Assembly (NCBI RefSeq): GCF_014200015.1
Contig: NZ_JACHOT010000001.1
Coordinates: 1,240,001 to 1,304,000 of the forward strand
Reading direction: 5' to 3'
Length of the DNA: 64,000 bases
Source of the DNA: Aminobacter niigataensis
GTDB lineage: Bacteria; Pseudomonadota; Alphaproteobacteria; Rhizobiales; Rhizobiaceae
The notes below the pieces were generated by a model that ran no database searches, was not told the DNA's origin, and saw only the letters and a program-made list of their open reading frames with translations. A program made the position numbers and the translations under genes. Below, one piece after another: positions 44,120-52,252 of this stretch; position 1 is the stretch's first letter; each line of letters starts with the position of its first letter.

Positions 44120-46404
44120 GCCAATCCCCTTGTTTTGATCTCGCGAAGGGCTTTCACGACACGTGGCGTGAAATCCTTGTCCGCGAACTGCTCCAATGCC
44201 TTGGTCACTTCTTCTGAAGTGTCTCCACCACCGCCCTGGATGCTCACAACCGGCGCGAAGTTGAAGTTGGCCTCGACGGGCTGGTTATTGTTGGCAGCGC
44301 GGCCAAGCATATGGTTCGGCACCACCTGTTCGCCGCCGCGGAACCGCACCAGTTCCGGCCCACGTTCGCCGACCATTGCCACACCTGCCCGCGCCGAGGC
44401 CGTGCCATCGGCATAGCCCCGAAGACCAGCCCACGGATCGGAGCCGCCGCCACCAAGCCCAAGGAGCGAACTGAGGAGGCCATAGCCACCGGTCGACCCA
44501 CCGCCGAACAGCATGTCGAGCCCACTGTCGAGCAGCTTGGATGCGATCTTGCCGAGCGCATTGACGGCAGCATCAGCGAAGGACTTCCACAGGCCCTCGC
44601 CGTTCCGTAGACCGTCGGCAAAGTCGGTGAAGAACCCTCGCGAAGCATCCTGCGCAAAGTCCAATGCGTCCTGCGCATTCACCGTCGCCGCTTCGATGGA
44701 AGCCATAGAGGCCGCTAGGGTGGACAGTTCGCTACGCTGGGCGGCGGTAAGCTCGATGCCCTTACGCTGGGCCTCGTTCAGCAGGTCCGTTTCGTAGGCC
44801 AGCTTTGCAGCAGCCTCCCCTGTCAAGCCAAGGGCGGCCTGTTCTGCCATGAGGCTGGCTATACGGAGGTTTGCGCCATCGACGATGTCGGAGTACTTCT
44901 CTGCCTCCGTCTTGCCGCCGCTCTTCTTCTTGCCCTTCTCGTCGACGGTCGTCATCCAACCGGCGAGTTCCTTGAGCTTGCCGGATGCAGCAGAGGCGCC
45001 GTCGCTAATCGCGGCCCCGAACTGACCAAGGCGATCTTGACCCATGATGCGATCGTACTCGGCAAGCTGGCCCTTGTTAGCCTTGGACAAGGCATCGGCA
45101 TACGGATTGGCGAGTTCCTTCATGGGAGAGACAGGCCCGATCGACGCCATCGGCTCCATGCCAAGTGCCTCTGCCGCAGTGTTGGCTTTTGCAATCAGCC
45201 AATCAATCATGGCGGCCGCATTCTGGATCATCAGGTTCATCCCCTTGATCACCAGATTTGCGGCACCGAATGCGGCGGCCCCAACGATCGAAGGTAGATT
45301 GGCCCACATGAACTTGATGTCGGAAAAGACCATCTCGAATGAGTTGATGATGAAATTGCCGGCAGTTTTCATGATGCCGACAACGTCGACGCCGATCGCG
45401 GCTTTGATCTCATCGCGGAGCAAGTAGGCCGCCGTACCTACTGCGGAAATTCCAGCGATCAACCAACCGATCGGGCCTAGTGCCGCCAGCCAGGCAGTGG
45501 TGAATGACCCCGCAGTAGCGAGCGCTGCTACGCTGATGCGCGCCAAGAGAGCGATTATGCTCACCATCCCGGTCACCATCGCGGGGGCATAGATCAAGGC
45601 CAGAGCGGCGGCCGCCATCGTGGCATATGGGGCAACGGTCTCAAGCGAAGCGGCCAAGGCACGAATTACAGTGGCGCCAAGCTTTGCCCAATCAACCATT
45701 TGAATTCCAGCCGCGATCAGCGTGATGGTGGCGATGACAAGCAAACTGACCGGCGAAATGACTGAGAGCAGGGCGGCGCCGATGCCCTGAAGCGGCTTCT
45801 CCATCTGGGCAACAACCGCCGCGACCTGGGTGCCCTGCTGCAATCCGATCTGGAGCGCGCCCATACCCATTTGAGCGGATACGGCGATGTCTTGCCACTG
45901 TGCAGCAAGATTGCCGACGTTGGCCGCACCGGAGCCCATCACCCTGAAATTCTGGTTGGCTGCAGTGGTGTGGAGACGGGCGGCATTGGCTGCTCTAGTT
46001 GAAGCAGCGGCTTCCGCATCCATAGCCGCTGCTGCCTTCAATGCTGCCGACGCATCACGAGAAGCCGCTACAGCGGCGGCATGGGACGCGCTGGCTCGTG
46101 CATGGTCAGCCTTTGTCACCTCAAGCGCTGCCTTCGCCAGACGCTGGGAGGCCATCGCCGCCTGTACGTCAGCCCGCGTTGCATTTTCCGACGCACGCGC
46201 GGCCGCCGTCCTCGCTACTGATTCCTGATATGCTGCTCGGGCCGCCGCCACCGCTGCGGCACTCGCGTTCTTGGTCGCCGCGGCAACGCCATTGGCGGCA
46301 GCCTGCGCGCGCCTGGCCGAGTTTGAAAGCTGATCGAGGGAGATCTTTCCCTTGTCGACCTGGCTGGAATCAACGGCCAAGCCGAGTGCGGCCACATCGG
46401 TCAT
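44116..46404 (-). CDS. Tail tape measure protein
   Basis: The 762-residue protein is the longest helical protein of the tail run. It has an Ala-rich coiled-coil region (about 25-200: SASHAAAVAASRDASAALKAA), two or three hydrophobic helices (about 205-330) and a C-terminal part with APVVSIQGGGGD. It follows the G/GT chaperones, as in lambda gpH. It sets tail length and is released at injection. By length, the tail would be roughly 110-120 nm if the usual 0.15 nm per residue holds, which is a family rule of thumb. Confidence 0.85.
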   Translation of the reverse strand: MTDVAALGLAVDSSQVDKGKISLDQLSNSARRAQAAANGVAAATKNASAAAVAAARAAYQESVARTAAARASENATRADVQAAMASQRLAKAALEVTKADHARASASHAAAVAASRDASAALKAAAAMDAEAAASTRAANAARLHTTAANQNFRVMGSGAANVGNLAAQWQDIAVSAQMGMGALQIGLQQGTQVAAVVAQMEKPLQGIGAALLSVISPVSLLVIATITLIAAGIQMVDWAKLGATVIRALAASLETVAPYATMAAAALALIYAPAMVTGMVSIIALLARISVAALATAGSFTTAWLAALGPIGWLIAGISAVGTAAYLLRDEIKAAIGVDVVGIMKTAGNFIINSFEMVFSDIKFMWANLPSIVGAAAFGAANLVIKGMNLMIQNAAAMIDWLIAKANTAAEALGMEPMASIGPVSPMKELANPYADALSKANKGQLAEYDRIMGQDRLGQFGAAISDGASAASGKLKELAGWMTTVDEKGKKKSGGKTEAEKYSDIVDGANLRIASLMAEQAALGLTGEAAAKLAYETDLLNEAQRKGIELTAAQRSELSTLAASMASIEAATVNAQDALDFAQDASRGFFTDFADGLRNGEGLWKSFADAAVNALGKIASKLLDSGLDMLFGGGSTGGYGLLSSLLGLGGGGSDPWAGLRGYADGTASARAGVAMVGERGPELVRFRGGEQVVPNHMLGRAANNNQPVEANFNFAPVVSIQGGGGDTSEEVTKALEQFADKDFTPRVVKALREIKTRGLA

Positions 46405-46463
46405 GCTTTACCTCTTGATCGCCATCTGTCTATCGTCGCCGCCCGTTGAACGAGGAGGTTCGA

Positions 46464-46745
46464 ATGCGAATACTGTTCTTGCTGGCTGTACTGATGAGTA
46501 GTTCGGCGCTCGCGGAGAGCACTGACGAAGCGGTCAAGAAGACCGTGTTCAGACTCACAACTGCTTTTCAGTGCGCCCCAATTATCAAGGACCAGGGACC
46601 ATACGAATGGGCCAAGAAGAACGCAGCCGAACTCGTGGGAAGCACCAAGGCAGCCGAACTGGCCGCGCACGTCGAAGGCCAAAGCCTCGACGGTAGCCCG
46701 CTAAACGAGAAGTTCTGTCGCAAGATGCTGGAGAACTTCAAGTAG
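46464..46745 (+). CDS. Small secreted protein, 93 aa (phage cargo)
   Basis: GAGGAGG stands seven bases before ATG 46464. A signal peptide (ILFLLAVLMSSSALAES) is followed by a 75-residue acidic-basic mature part with two cysteines (FQCAPII and FCRKMLENF) that could pair. It is on the plus strand, between the tape measure and the chaperone genes, and converges with the latter with an 8-base overlap. No family is recognised. It is likely a moron acting in the periplasm. Confidence 0.65.
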   Translation: MRILFLLAVLMSSSALAESTDEAVKKTVFRLTTAFQCAPIIKDQGPYEWAKKNAAELVGSTKAAELAAHVEGQSLDGSPLNEKFCRKMLENFK

Positions 46746-47109
46746 CGCCTGGCCGAGACCGCTCGGCTGCTTCTGACTGCTCCTTGGCAATCGCTGACAT
46801 AAACGCTCCGTCCATGGCGCGGAGGATCGAAATCTCCTCCCGCCTGATGACGGTGCCACTGAGCGCTGACCAGTTCGCGATCTCGGTCATGGAGAGCGGG
46901 TTAGGCCCGCTGAAACCATGGGATCGGCCGGCGCTGATGTCCCAGAACCATTCGAGCAAATACTCGAAGTCGGGCTGGATGGGATCGAGGTCAACCGCCG
47001 GCAGTCCAAACCGCTCGTTCCTCTGCCGGCGTGTCTCGCCATTCTCGTCTGGGGTGTTGAGCCGGACGTGCTGGGCTATGTGCTCGGCGAGGATTGGCCC
47101 GAGTTCGAG
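46738..47109 (-). CDS. Tail chaperone T-like extension, made by -1 frameshift
   Basis: The reading frame from CTC 47109 to the stop at 46738 encodes 123 residues (LELGPILAEH onwards). It overlaps the end of the G-like gene in the -1 frame. The part after the slip has helices (FEYLLEWFWDISAGRSHG). No plausible start codon with ribosome site precedes it, so it is expected only as a fusion with the G-like protein, about 245 residues in total. This is the gpGT layout of lambda. Confidence 0.75.
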   Translation of the reverse strand, partial: LELGPILAEHIAQHVRLNTPDENGETRRQRNERFGLPAVDLDPIQPDFEYLLEWFWDISAGRSHGFSGPNPLSMTEIANWSALSGTVIRREEISILRAMDGAFMSAIAKEQSEAAERSRPGAT

Positions 47110-47474
47110 AAAAAAGCGGCTTCGTCTCCGAGCGCCTGGTCGACCTGCTTGGCGATCCAGACGACGGCCAGCAGCTTGCCAACGTTGATCTTGGATAGCT
47201 GCGGATTCTTGAGATCGCCCAAAGTGAGCCCGTCTGCCCACTTCCAACCGACGATGGCCGCCGACAGAAGCTCGACGGTGTTGTCCTCGATCTTTTCGGC
47301 GGTGACCGTATTGCGGCCGCCGCGTAGGGCACGGTTCTTGATGGCGCGTTCAACGGCCTTGACCGCATCTGCCTCCAAGGACGTGCATTCGATCTGGAGA
47401 CCAATCGGTGCGCCAGTGGCCGGGTGCTTGATGTCGACCGAGATAGTCGACGGCTGGATAGCCAGAATGTCCAT
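47076..47474 (-). CDS. Tail assembly chaperone, lambda G-like
   Basis: The 132-residue protein lies between the major tail protein and tape measure genes, where siphoviruses place gpG. It has a beta-rich start (STISVDIKHPATGAPIGLQIEC) and helical core (EADAVKAVERAIKN, then ATIVGWKWADGLTLGDLK). Near its end is the slippery heptamer that gives the fused GT product. It helps the tape measure to assemble and is absent from the virion. Confidence 0.8.
   Translation of the reverse strand: MDILAIQPSTISVDIKHPATGAPIGLQIECTSLEADAVKAVERAIKNRALRGGRNTVTAEKIEDNTVELLSAAIVGWKWADGLTLGDLKNPQLSKINVGKLLAVVWIAKQVDQALGDEAAFFSNSGQSSPST
47109..47115 (-). promoter_or_regulatory. -1 programmed frameshift slippery site T TTT TTC
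   Basis: On the minus strand the bases read T TTT TTC in the frame of the G-like gene (codons GCT TTT TTC). A slip by one base gives TTT TTT then CTC GAA, which is the T-like frame. The site fits the X XXY YYZ rule and lies 11 codons before the G stop. Confidence 0.75.
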
Positions 47475-47489
47475 GCGTGATTTCCTTGA

Positions 47490-48257
47490 TTACGCGCCGA
47501 CGAGACCGACGGGCAGCGAATAGGCCACCGAGGATGCCCCGGCAGGGTTGACGGCGACGACGCCCACGCGCACGGCATCGCCGGACTGGCCGGCCGCAAG
47601 CGCATGGGGTTTCGAGGTTGCGCCGCCGATGTTGGTGAACGTGCCATTGCCCGACGTATCCGCCTGCCACTGATAGGTGAAACTGGTCGGGTTGCCGGTC
47701 CAGATGCCTTCCTGTGCGGTGAGGATCGCGCCCTGCGCCAGGCTGGCGCCGGTGATCGAGGGCAGCGCTGCGTTGGTGGGAACGACGAGCGACTGGGGAT
47801 CAACGACTATCTCTCGCTGATTGAGCGCAAGAGTGAACACTTCGAGGATGAAGTCTTCGTTCCGGCCGTTCGGGCGGGTCGGGCCGGTCACCAGGCCACG
47901 GTTGTAGTAGACCGAATTGGTGTGGTTGGCCGTCGGCGCGTCCTTGTCCTCGAACTTCACCGCGTAGTTGAAGTTGGTCTTTGCCGCGGCACGGAGGGCG
48001 AGTTGACCCGGATCGGTCGGGTTGCGGGCGCACTCGATGGTCGGGTCACCCGCGTTCGCGATTCCCTTGCCCTTTTGGGTAACGTCGGTCGACAGTTCGT
48101 CATAGCTGACGATGTTGGTGTTCGTGCCGGCCTCGCCGACAGCCCCGACGTTGCTGACCTCGATCCAGGTCAGGGCTTCATACGCGGCCTGGTTGAGATC
48201 GATGGGCTGGGGCGTTGCGCAGATGTAGACCTTACGGTCCTTGTTGGTCCGTGCCAT
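47490..48257 (-). CDS. Major tail protein with C-terminal Ig-like domain
   Basis: The 255-residue protein is in the position of the tail tube gene, just ahead of the G/GT chaperones. The first 165 residues fit a tail-tube fold (NTNIVSYDELSTDV, VKFEDKDAPTANH). The last 90 (about 165-255: PSITGASLAQGAILTAQEG, FTYQWQADTSGNGTF, VRVGVVAVNPAGAS) look like an Ig-like domain, as on the outside of lambda gpV. Such domains can bind cell surfaces weakly. Confidence 0.82.
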   Translation of the reverse strand: MARTNKDRKVYICATPQPIDLNQAAYEALTWIEVSNVGAVGEAGTNTNIVSYDELSTDVTQKGKGIANAGDPTIECARNPTDPGQLALRAAAKTNFNYAVKFEDKDAPTANHTNSVYYNRGLVTGPTRPNGRNEDFILEVFTLALNQREIVVDPQSLVVPTNAALPSITGASLAQGAILTAQEGIWTGNPTSFTYQWQADTSGNGTFTNIGGATSKPHALAAGQSGDAVRVGVVAVNPAGASSVAYSLPVGLVGA

Positions 48258-48292
48258 CGTGGTTTCTCCTTTTCAATGGCTGGCATGAAAAA

Positions 48293-48310
48293 GGCGGCCC
48301 GAAAGCCGCC
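48293..48310 (-). terminator. Strong intrinsic terminator inside the late operon
   Basis: On the minus strand GGCGGC, TTTCGG and GCCGCC form a 6-bp GC stem, followed by TTTTT. It lies 36 bases before the major tail gene. It would cut late transcripts unless the phage makes an antiterminator. Confidence 0.65.
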
Positions 48311-48323
48311 TGATGACCCGGAT

Positions 48324-48358
48324 GGCCGGGAATGACAGTGCCGGTTCCAATCCCGGCC
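48324..48358. repeat. 8-bp inverted repeat beside the lipoprotein gene
   Basis: GGCCGGGA (48324-48331) pairs with TCCCGGCC (48351-48358) over a 19-base loop. It is directly upstream of the plus-strand lipoprotein gene. Confidence 0.4.
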
Positions 48359-48379
48359 CGGCCTTGTTAGGCTGCCCAG

Positions 48380-48703
48380 ATGCAGACGAAAGCACTCGGC
48401 CTTGCACTTGCTCTTGCCCTGATCTCAGGGTGTGCGACGCAGACAGGCAGCGGGCCGGTTGACCCGTCGAAGTACAACGCGCTGTCGTGCAATGAACTCA
48501 ACAACGAGATCGGCGACACCGCGCAGAGCATTTCGGCGACAGCCATCAATAGAGGCCGGGTCGCGAGCTGGAACGTACCGCTATGGGCACCTGGTGGCGC
48601 CAAGGCCGTCAACCTGATCAAGGAAAAGCAAACGACGAGGATCGAGGGGCTACAAGCCGAACAGGCCGCGATTGATACCGCCCGCAGACGCAACTGCAGC
48701 TAG
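48380..48703 (+). CDS. Lipoprotein, 107 aa (phage cargo)
   Basis: The product has a signal and lipobox (LALALALISGCATQ), so it is probably membrane anchored. The mature part is mostly helical, with ALSCNELNNEIGDTAQ and a helix near the end (LQAEQAAIDTARRRNC). It has no recognised family. It is on the plus strand between two late genes and overlaps the end of the converging DUF4128 gene by 4 bases. Superinfection exclusion is one possible role. Confidence 0.7.
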   Translation: MQTKALGLALALALISGCATQTGSGPVDPSKYNALSCNELNNEIGDTAQSISATAINRGRVASWNVPLWAPGGAKAVNLIKEKQTTRIEGLQAEQAAIDTARRRNCS

Positions 48704-49113
48704 GCAAAGCACTCGTAGGCGATGGTCACCGGCACTTGGATGTGCGTATCGCCATCGATCGGTTGGCCGACGTCGGGGGCTTTGGTGACGCTGACCCGAC
48801 GGCCCTCGCTCCACATCTCCGTGCCACACGCGAAGTGCGCGGCCACATTACCGGCAATCTCGCCAGCGACCGCAACGTTTTCGTTCTTCCGCCCGAACAC
48901 GTCGATCTGCAGGAGCCCAAGGCGCTGGTGAGGATCGGTGGAGCCGAGAAACAGCCGGCGGTTCACATTGGGAATGTGAGTGACCCGGAGATACCCGCCT
49001 GTTGGCTTGGCGAAGCTCTCGTTTGGCCAGGCAATCGGCAAGACAGGCGACAAGACTAGCCCCTGTGCCCTCGCCTTCAGGGCGAGCCAGATCGATGTTT
49101 CGACTGATGGCAT
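48700..49113 (-). CDS. Tail terminator-like protein (DUF4128)
   Basis: The 137-residue protein fits the DUF4128 family, often found as tail terminator (gpU-like) in siphoviruses: SIWLALKARAQGL, YLRVTHIPNVNRRLFLG, LLQIDVFGRKNENVAVAGEI and a beta tail (THIQVPVTIAYECF). It lies between the gp10-like gene and major tail protein, as expected. Confidence 0.75.
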   Translation of the reverse strand: MPSVETSIWLALKARAQGLVLSPVLPIAWPNESFAKPTGGYLRVTHIPNVNRRLFLGSTDPHQRLGLLQIDVFGRKNENVAVAGEIAGNVAAHFACGTEMWSEGRRVSVTKAPDVGQPIDGDTHIQVPVTIAYECFA

Positions 49114-49258
49114 AGATCACCTTTCGTGATAGGCTTCCAAGTGCCGGCGCCTATCCGGCTCCGGGCAAGCCAGCGGAAAGGCCCCCGGCAGTATCCCCTG
49201 AGTGGTTGAAACACCGGCGGGGATCCGGGTGGGTGCCGCATACTTTTACTCGATGCCC

Positions 49259-49675
49259 TTACAGTCCTAGCCGGCGCTTCACTTCGCCAGCCTTCTCGGC
49301 GACGATCGTTTCCCACCGCTGGGCAACCATTGTCACCCAAGGTCGCGGTGACCTTCCCTGCGCGCCGAAATGCACGAAAGCGGCATAGTCCGCGGTGTAG
49401 CCGAGGTAGATCGTGTCACCCAGATCAGCGCTGTTGATGACCAATAGGATGTCTCCGAGATCGCCCGGCACTGAAATGCCTGGATTGGCTCGGGTCAATG
49501 ATGGCATGGCCGTTGTCGAGGCCATCAGTGAGGACCGGAGAAACCCCGTCTCGCCGACAGGTACGAGTTGGTTCAGTTGCGACACCAACTCCTGGGCGGC
49601 TTCTTTGAACACCGCCTCAAGCGCACCGTCCACCTTCTGCGCCCACTGACCGACGGTTGCGGCGAAGCTGCCCAT
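49259..49675 (-). CDS. HK97 gp10-like head-tail joining protein
   Basis: The 138-residue product starts at ATG 49675, overlapping the upstream stop. GETGFLRSSLMAS, GYTADYAAFVHFGAQGR and PWVTMVAQRWETIV are the hallmarks of gp10-like minor tail proteins that fit at the neck. It is followed by a 145-base gap without gene before DUF4128. Confidence 0.78.
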   Translation of the reverse strand: MGSFAATVGQWAQKVDGALEAVFKEAAQELVSQLNQLVPVGETGFLRSSLMASTTAMPSLTRANPGISVPGDLGDILLVINSADLGDTIYLGYTADYAAFVHFGAQGRSPRPWVTMVAQRWETIVAEKAGEVKRRLGL

Positions 49676-50715
49676 CAGCGCAACAACTGAGCGACGAAAT
49701 CGATCTTGTATTCGGTGAAGCACTTGCAGCCGACGGTGTGGCGCGTTGGCGTGCCGGGAGCATGCGGATATCGGATCTGCGTCCCGTCAGAGGCTATGAA
49801 CGGCTGATCATACGGGACGGTCTGCCCGTGCATGCGAACATGTTGCTGGCGCGGATGCTCCTGCGACGTGTGGCGCCAAGTCTTGGTGATATGCTGAGCT
49901 TGCACCCTGCCGGCCTCGATCTGCTGGCGAAAGGCGATGTCTCGGGATGCACCCAGCGCCGAGAACGTCTCATGCAGCGCAATCGTGTCACCACGCAGCT
50001 TTAGCAGGTTGTCGGAATAGCGCCCGACGATCCGTTGAACCGCTTCATTAGAGATTGCTTTACCATCTCGCAGGGCAGCTATGACCGCACGGTCGAAGCG
50101 CCTGTCCCTGCGCGCCCGCGTCAGATAGTTGCGAAGTTGGTCGGGCTCACCGGAAAGCAGCTCTTGGCGGGCTCGGGCAACGTAGTCGCCTTGAGTTGTG
50201 GTGAGTCCGATCAGCCCGCCCTCACGCTTGCCTGTGATGCGATTGACCCGTCCCATGATGTTGAGCGCGCTCCTGGTCGGATTGTCGCCTCGAGCAAGCC
50301 CCTCAGACAGCGCTGCGCGAATAGCGGCCTGCTGATCCGCGATGATGTTGCTGACCAGTGTCGCACTATGCTCGCGCAGCCACTCCTCGGCGGCTAGGTT
50401 CCTTGCATCCCACCGGATGACGATCTGATGGCCGTTCGGATCACGTAGCGTCGGCATCTGCTCGATGGTGGCTACACCGCCGCCGTTGAATGCCTGCCGG
50501 ATAGCCTCGTCCAGGGGCCGGAACGCTGCTTGGTCGAGGTGCATGGCAGAGATGGCGCCGTTGATGTCGCCGCGCTCCAGACGCTCCACGATCCGGCGGA
50601 GAACGATGTTCGACTTGATGTCGTCGATCGCTTCCATGAAAGCGGCCCGCAGAACAGGCGTGAGGTCCGCGACAAGCTGTTCCAGCCGTTCGCGAGGTGA
50701 TAGGCGTTTGAGCAT
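49675..50715 (-). CDS. Minor head protein (Mu F-like)
   Basis: The 346-residue protein has a helical N-terminal region, then a C-terminal part typical of phage Mu gpF-like head morphogenesis proteins (HITKTWRHTSQEHPRQQH, VRMHGQTVPYDQPF, PHAPGTPTRHTVGCKC). The final His-x-x-Gly-Cys-x-Cys is frequent in this family. It usually comes right after the portal; here it is several genes later, which is unusual. Confidence 0.72.
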   Translation of the reverse strand: MLKRLSPRERLEQLVADLTPVLRAAFMEAIDDIKSNIVLRRIVERLERGDINGAISAMHLDQAAFRPLDEAIRQAFNGGGVATIEQMPTLRDPNGHQIVIRWDARNLAAEEWLREHSATLVSNIIADQQAAIRAALSEGLARGDNPTRSALNIMGRVNRITGKREGGLIGLTTTQGDYVARARQELLSGEPDQLRNYLTRARRDRRFDRAVIAALRDGKAISNEAVQRIVGRYSDNLLKLRGDTIALHETFSALGASRDIAFRQQIEAGRVQAQHITKTWRHTSQEHPRQQHVRMHGQTVPYDQPFIASDGTQIRYPHAPGTPTRHTVGCKCFTEYKIDFVAQLLR

Positions 50716-50729
50716 GGGGAGACAGCCAA

Positions 50730-51137
50730 ATGTCAGACAGGATCGATGAGGTTTTTGAGCGGCGGTTGGCTAAAGTACGGCCGATCAACGAGATCGTCGG
50801 CATTGCCACAACCGCTACAGCTTGGGTGGGATTGTCTGCTTTTTCGGTTACGTTTATTTGGTTCACCACTGAATTTGACCATATCGCAGCGTTCGCTGTT
50901 TTGCGGTACCCGGTGACGGTGGTGGCGTGTCTTACGTCGATCTTCGCGGCATACGGTCTTTTTTGGCCGCTTTTGAAGGCGTGTCGCGATCTCTGGAATC
51001 AGCCTGGTTCTTCAGGCTATCTTTTCGTCTGGGTTGGCACCTGGGGTCTCTTTTTCGCTTCTATGGTCTGGCTTCTTGGCATAGGCATTACTTTCGCCGG
51101 TCTAGCGGCAAGTTTGATGCCAGCGGCGCCCCACTAA
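50730..51137 (+). CDS. Multi-helix membrane protein, 135 aa (phage cargo)
   Basis: ATG 50730 follows GGGGAG by nine bases. After a charged N-terminus there are three or four membrane helices (IVGIATTATAWVGLSAFSV, TVVACLTSIFAAYGLFW, LFVWVGTWGLFFASMVW, IGITFAGLAASLM). It is on the plus strand, set between the F-like gene and the head-tail connector. No family recognised; membrane-bound superinfection exclusion is a possible role. Confidence 0.65.
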   Translation: MSDRIDEVFERRLAKVRPINEIVGIATTATAWVGLSAFSVTFIWFTTEFDHIAAFAVLRYPVTVVACLTSIFAAYGLFWPLLKACRDLWNQPGSSGYLFVWVGTWGLFFASMVWLLGIGITFAGLAASLMPAAPH

Positions 51138-51493
51138 GCCGCGCACCAAGCCTTATATGCCACGACAGACCCTGCAGGCGGTATCGGCGTCAGGTTGGTG
51201 ATGACACGCTCGGCGCCGTCGATAACGAGCATGTCGGTGATCTGTGGCTCAACCTCGGGCACAGCGAACGTCACCATGTCGCCGGTCTCGACGATCAGCA
51301 CGCCGTTCTCATAGCGCTGGTGAAGCCTCTTGACGGTAGCAGCTAGTGGCCACGTCTCGACTGTCTCAGGCGGGGGCGTCCATTCATTCGGCGGGGTGCC
51401 GAGCGTAACGCGCTTCAACTGGACAGCACCTTGCTTGAACTCATCCAACAGTTCGGCCGCAACACCCTGCATCTCGTTGTAAAAGCCGGTCAT
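51134..51493 (-). CDS. Head-tail stopper-like protein
   Basis: The 119-residue product starts at ATG 51493 (MTGFYNEMQG). It has a short helix then a beta-rich body (GAVQLKRVTLGTPP, RYENGVLIVETGDMVTF, DMLVIDGAERVITNL), the pattern of SPP1 gp16/HK97 gp7-like connectors. Its stop overlaps the end of the converging membrane gene. The assignment is by position and shape. Confidence 0.62.
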   Translation of the reverse strand: MTGFYNEMQGVAAELLDEFKQGAVQLKRVTLGTPPNEWTPPPETVETWPLAATVKRLHQRYENGVLIVETGDMVTFAVPEVEPQITDMLVIDGAERVITNLTPIPPAGSVVAYKAWCAA

Positions 51494-51712
51494 TTGCACA
51501 CCAACGTTTTTTCTTTCGCCGATTGACGGACCCAAGTGGTCGCTGCCCTCCGACTACCCATGGTGGCCCCTGCCTATTCCGCGCGAGGCGTTCTGAACTC
51601 GCCAAGAGCCTCGGCCTTGGTCACAAGCCCGCAGCCAAGCAACCCGCTAAGCGTGTTCCTCGGAAGGCTAAGGCCTAGTCAATCATCGGCCCTCTGGGCT
51701 CAGCGACGAAGC
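51494..51712. other. Gap between two connector genes
   Basis: This 219-base gap lacks a convincing gene. A plus-strand frame from TTG 51523 to TAG 51676-51678 ends with a basic tail (HKPAAKQPAKRVPRKAKA) that looks protein-like, but has no ribosome site. It may be a small moron or chance. Confidence 0.3.
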
Positions 51713-52249
51713 TCATGCCCTGAGCACCTTGCCGAACAGCGCGGGGCTACGCGAAATACTCAATATCGACGACAGGACGTCATCGATCACAGTTAAGACC
51801 GGCCGCTGATCGGTGACGCCCGACCCGACTGCATATTCCACAGCAATTTCGCCGACCTTGGCCGACTTCTTGATCTTGCCGGGTGTCACGTCGGGTGAGA
51901 GCGAGCCAGGCGCCGCCAATTCACGGACGGCGGCTTCAATAGTCGCGTTGACGATCTCGACCGGGATCTCGTTTTTGTCGATGTATTCTGGCGGGCAGGA
52001 ACGGTCATAGGCATTGATGCGCGGCCATTCCAGCGCCTGCTCACGCCGATTGGTGCGAGAGCCTGGGAAGCTGCCTCGATAGCGCCCGTCGAGCCAGGTT
52101 GTAGCCCGCCGCAATGCCTGTTCGGCTGCTGCTTCAGGCGTTGTTGGAAAGGTCAGCCCGCGCGCCGTGGCATAAGCAGCAGCGTCCGCAACTGAAACAT
52201 AGCTCTCTGCCGTCGGGGAGCCCGAGCCTGTCTCTACAATCAGAGGCAT
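51713..52249 (-). CDS. DnaT-like head completion protein
   Basis: The 178-residue protein fits the putative DnaT-like ssDNA-binding family in Pfam, which in phages works as head-tail adaptor: SYVSVADAAAYATARGL, EQALRRATTWLDGRY and EWPRINAYD. It is in the connector block after the capsid genes. No replication role is implied. Confidence 0.75.
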   Translation of the reverse strand: MPLIVETGSGSPTAESYVSVADAAAYATARGLTFPTTPEAAAEQALRRATTWLDGRYRGSFPGSRTNRREQALEWPRINAYDRSCPPEYIDKNEIPVEIVNATIEAAVRELAAPGSLSPDVTPGKIKKSAKVGEIAVEYAVGSGVTDQRPVLTVIDDVLSSILSISRSPALFGKVLRA

Positions 52250-52252
52250 GAG

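Noticed and set aside
51523-51678. Possible plus-strand gene with a basic tail between the connector genes
   Set aside because: Only a TTG start without ribosome site; kept as a note in the gap entry, not as a gene.
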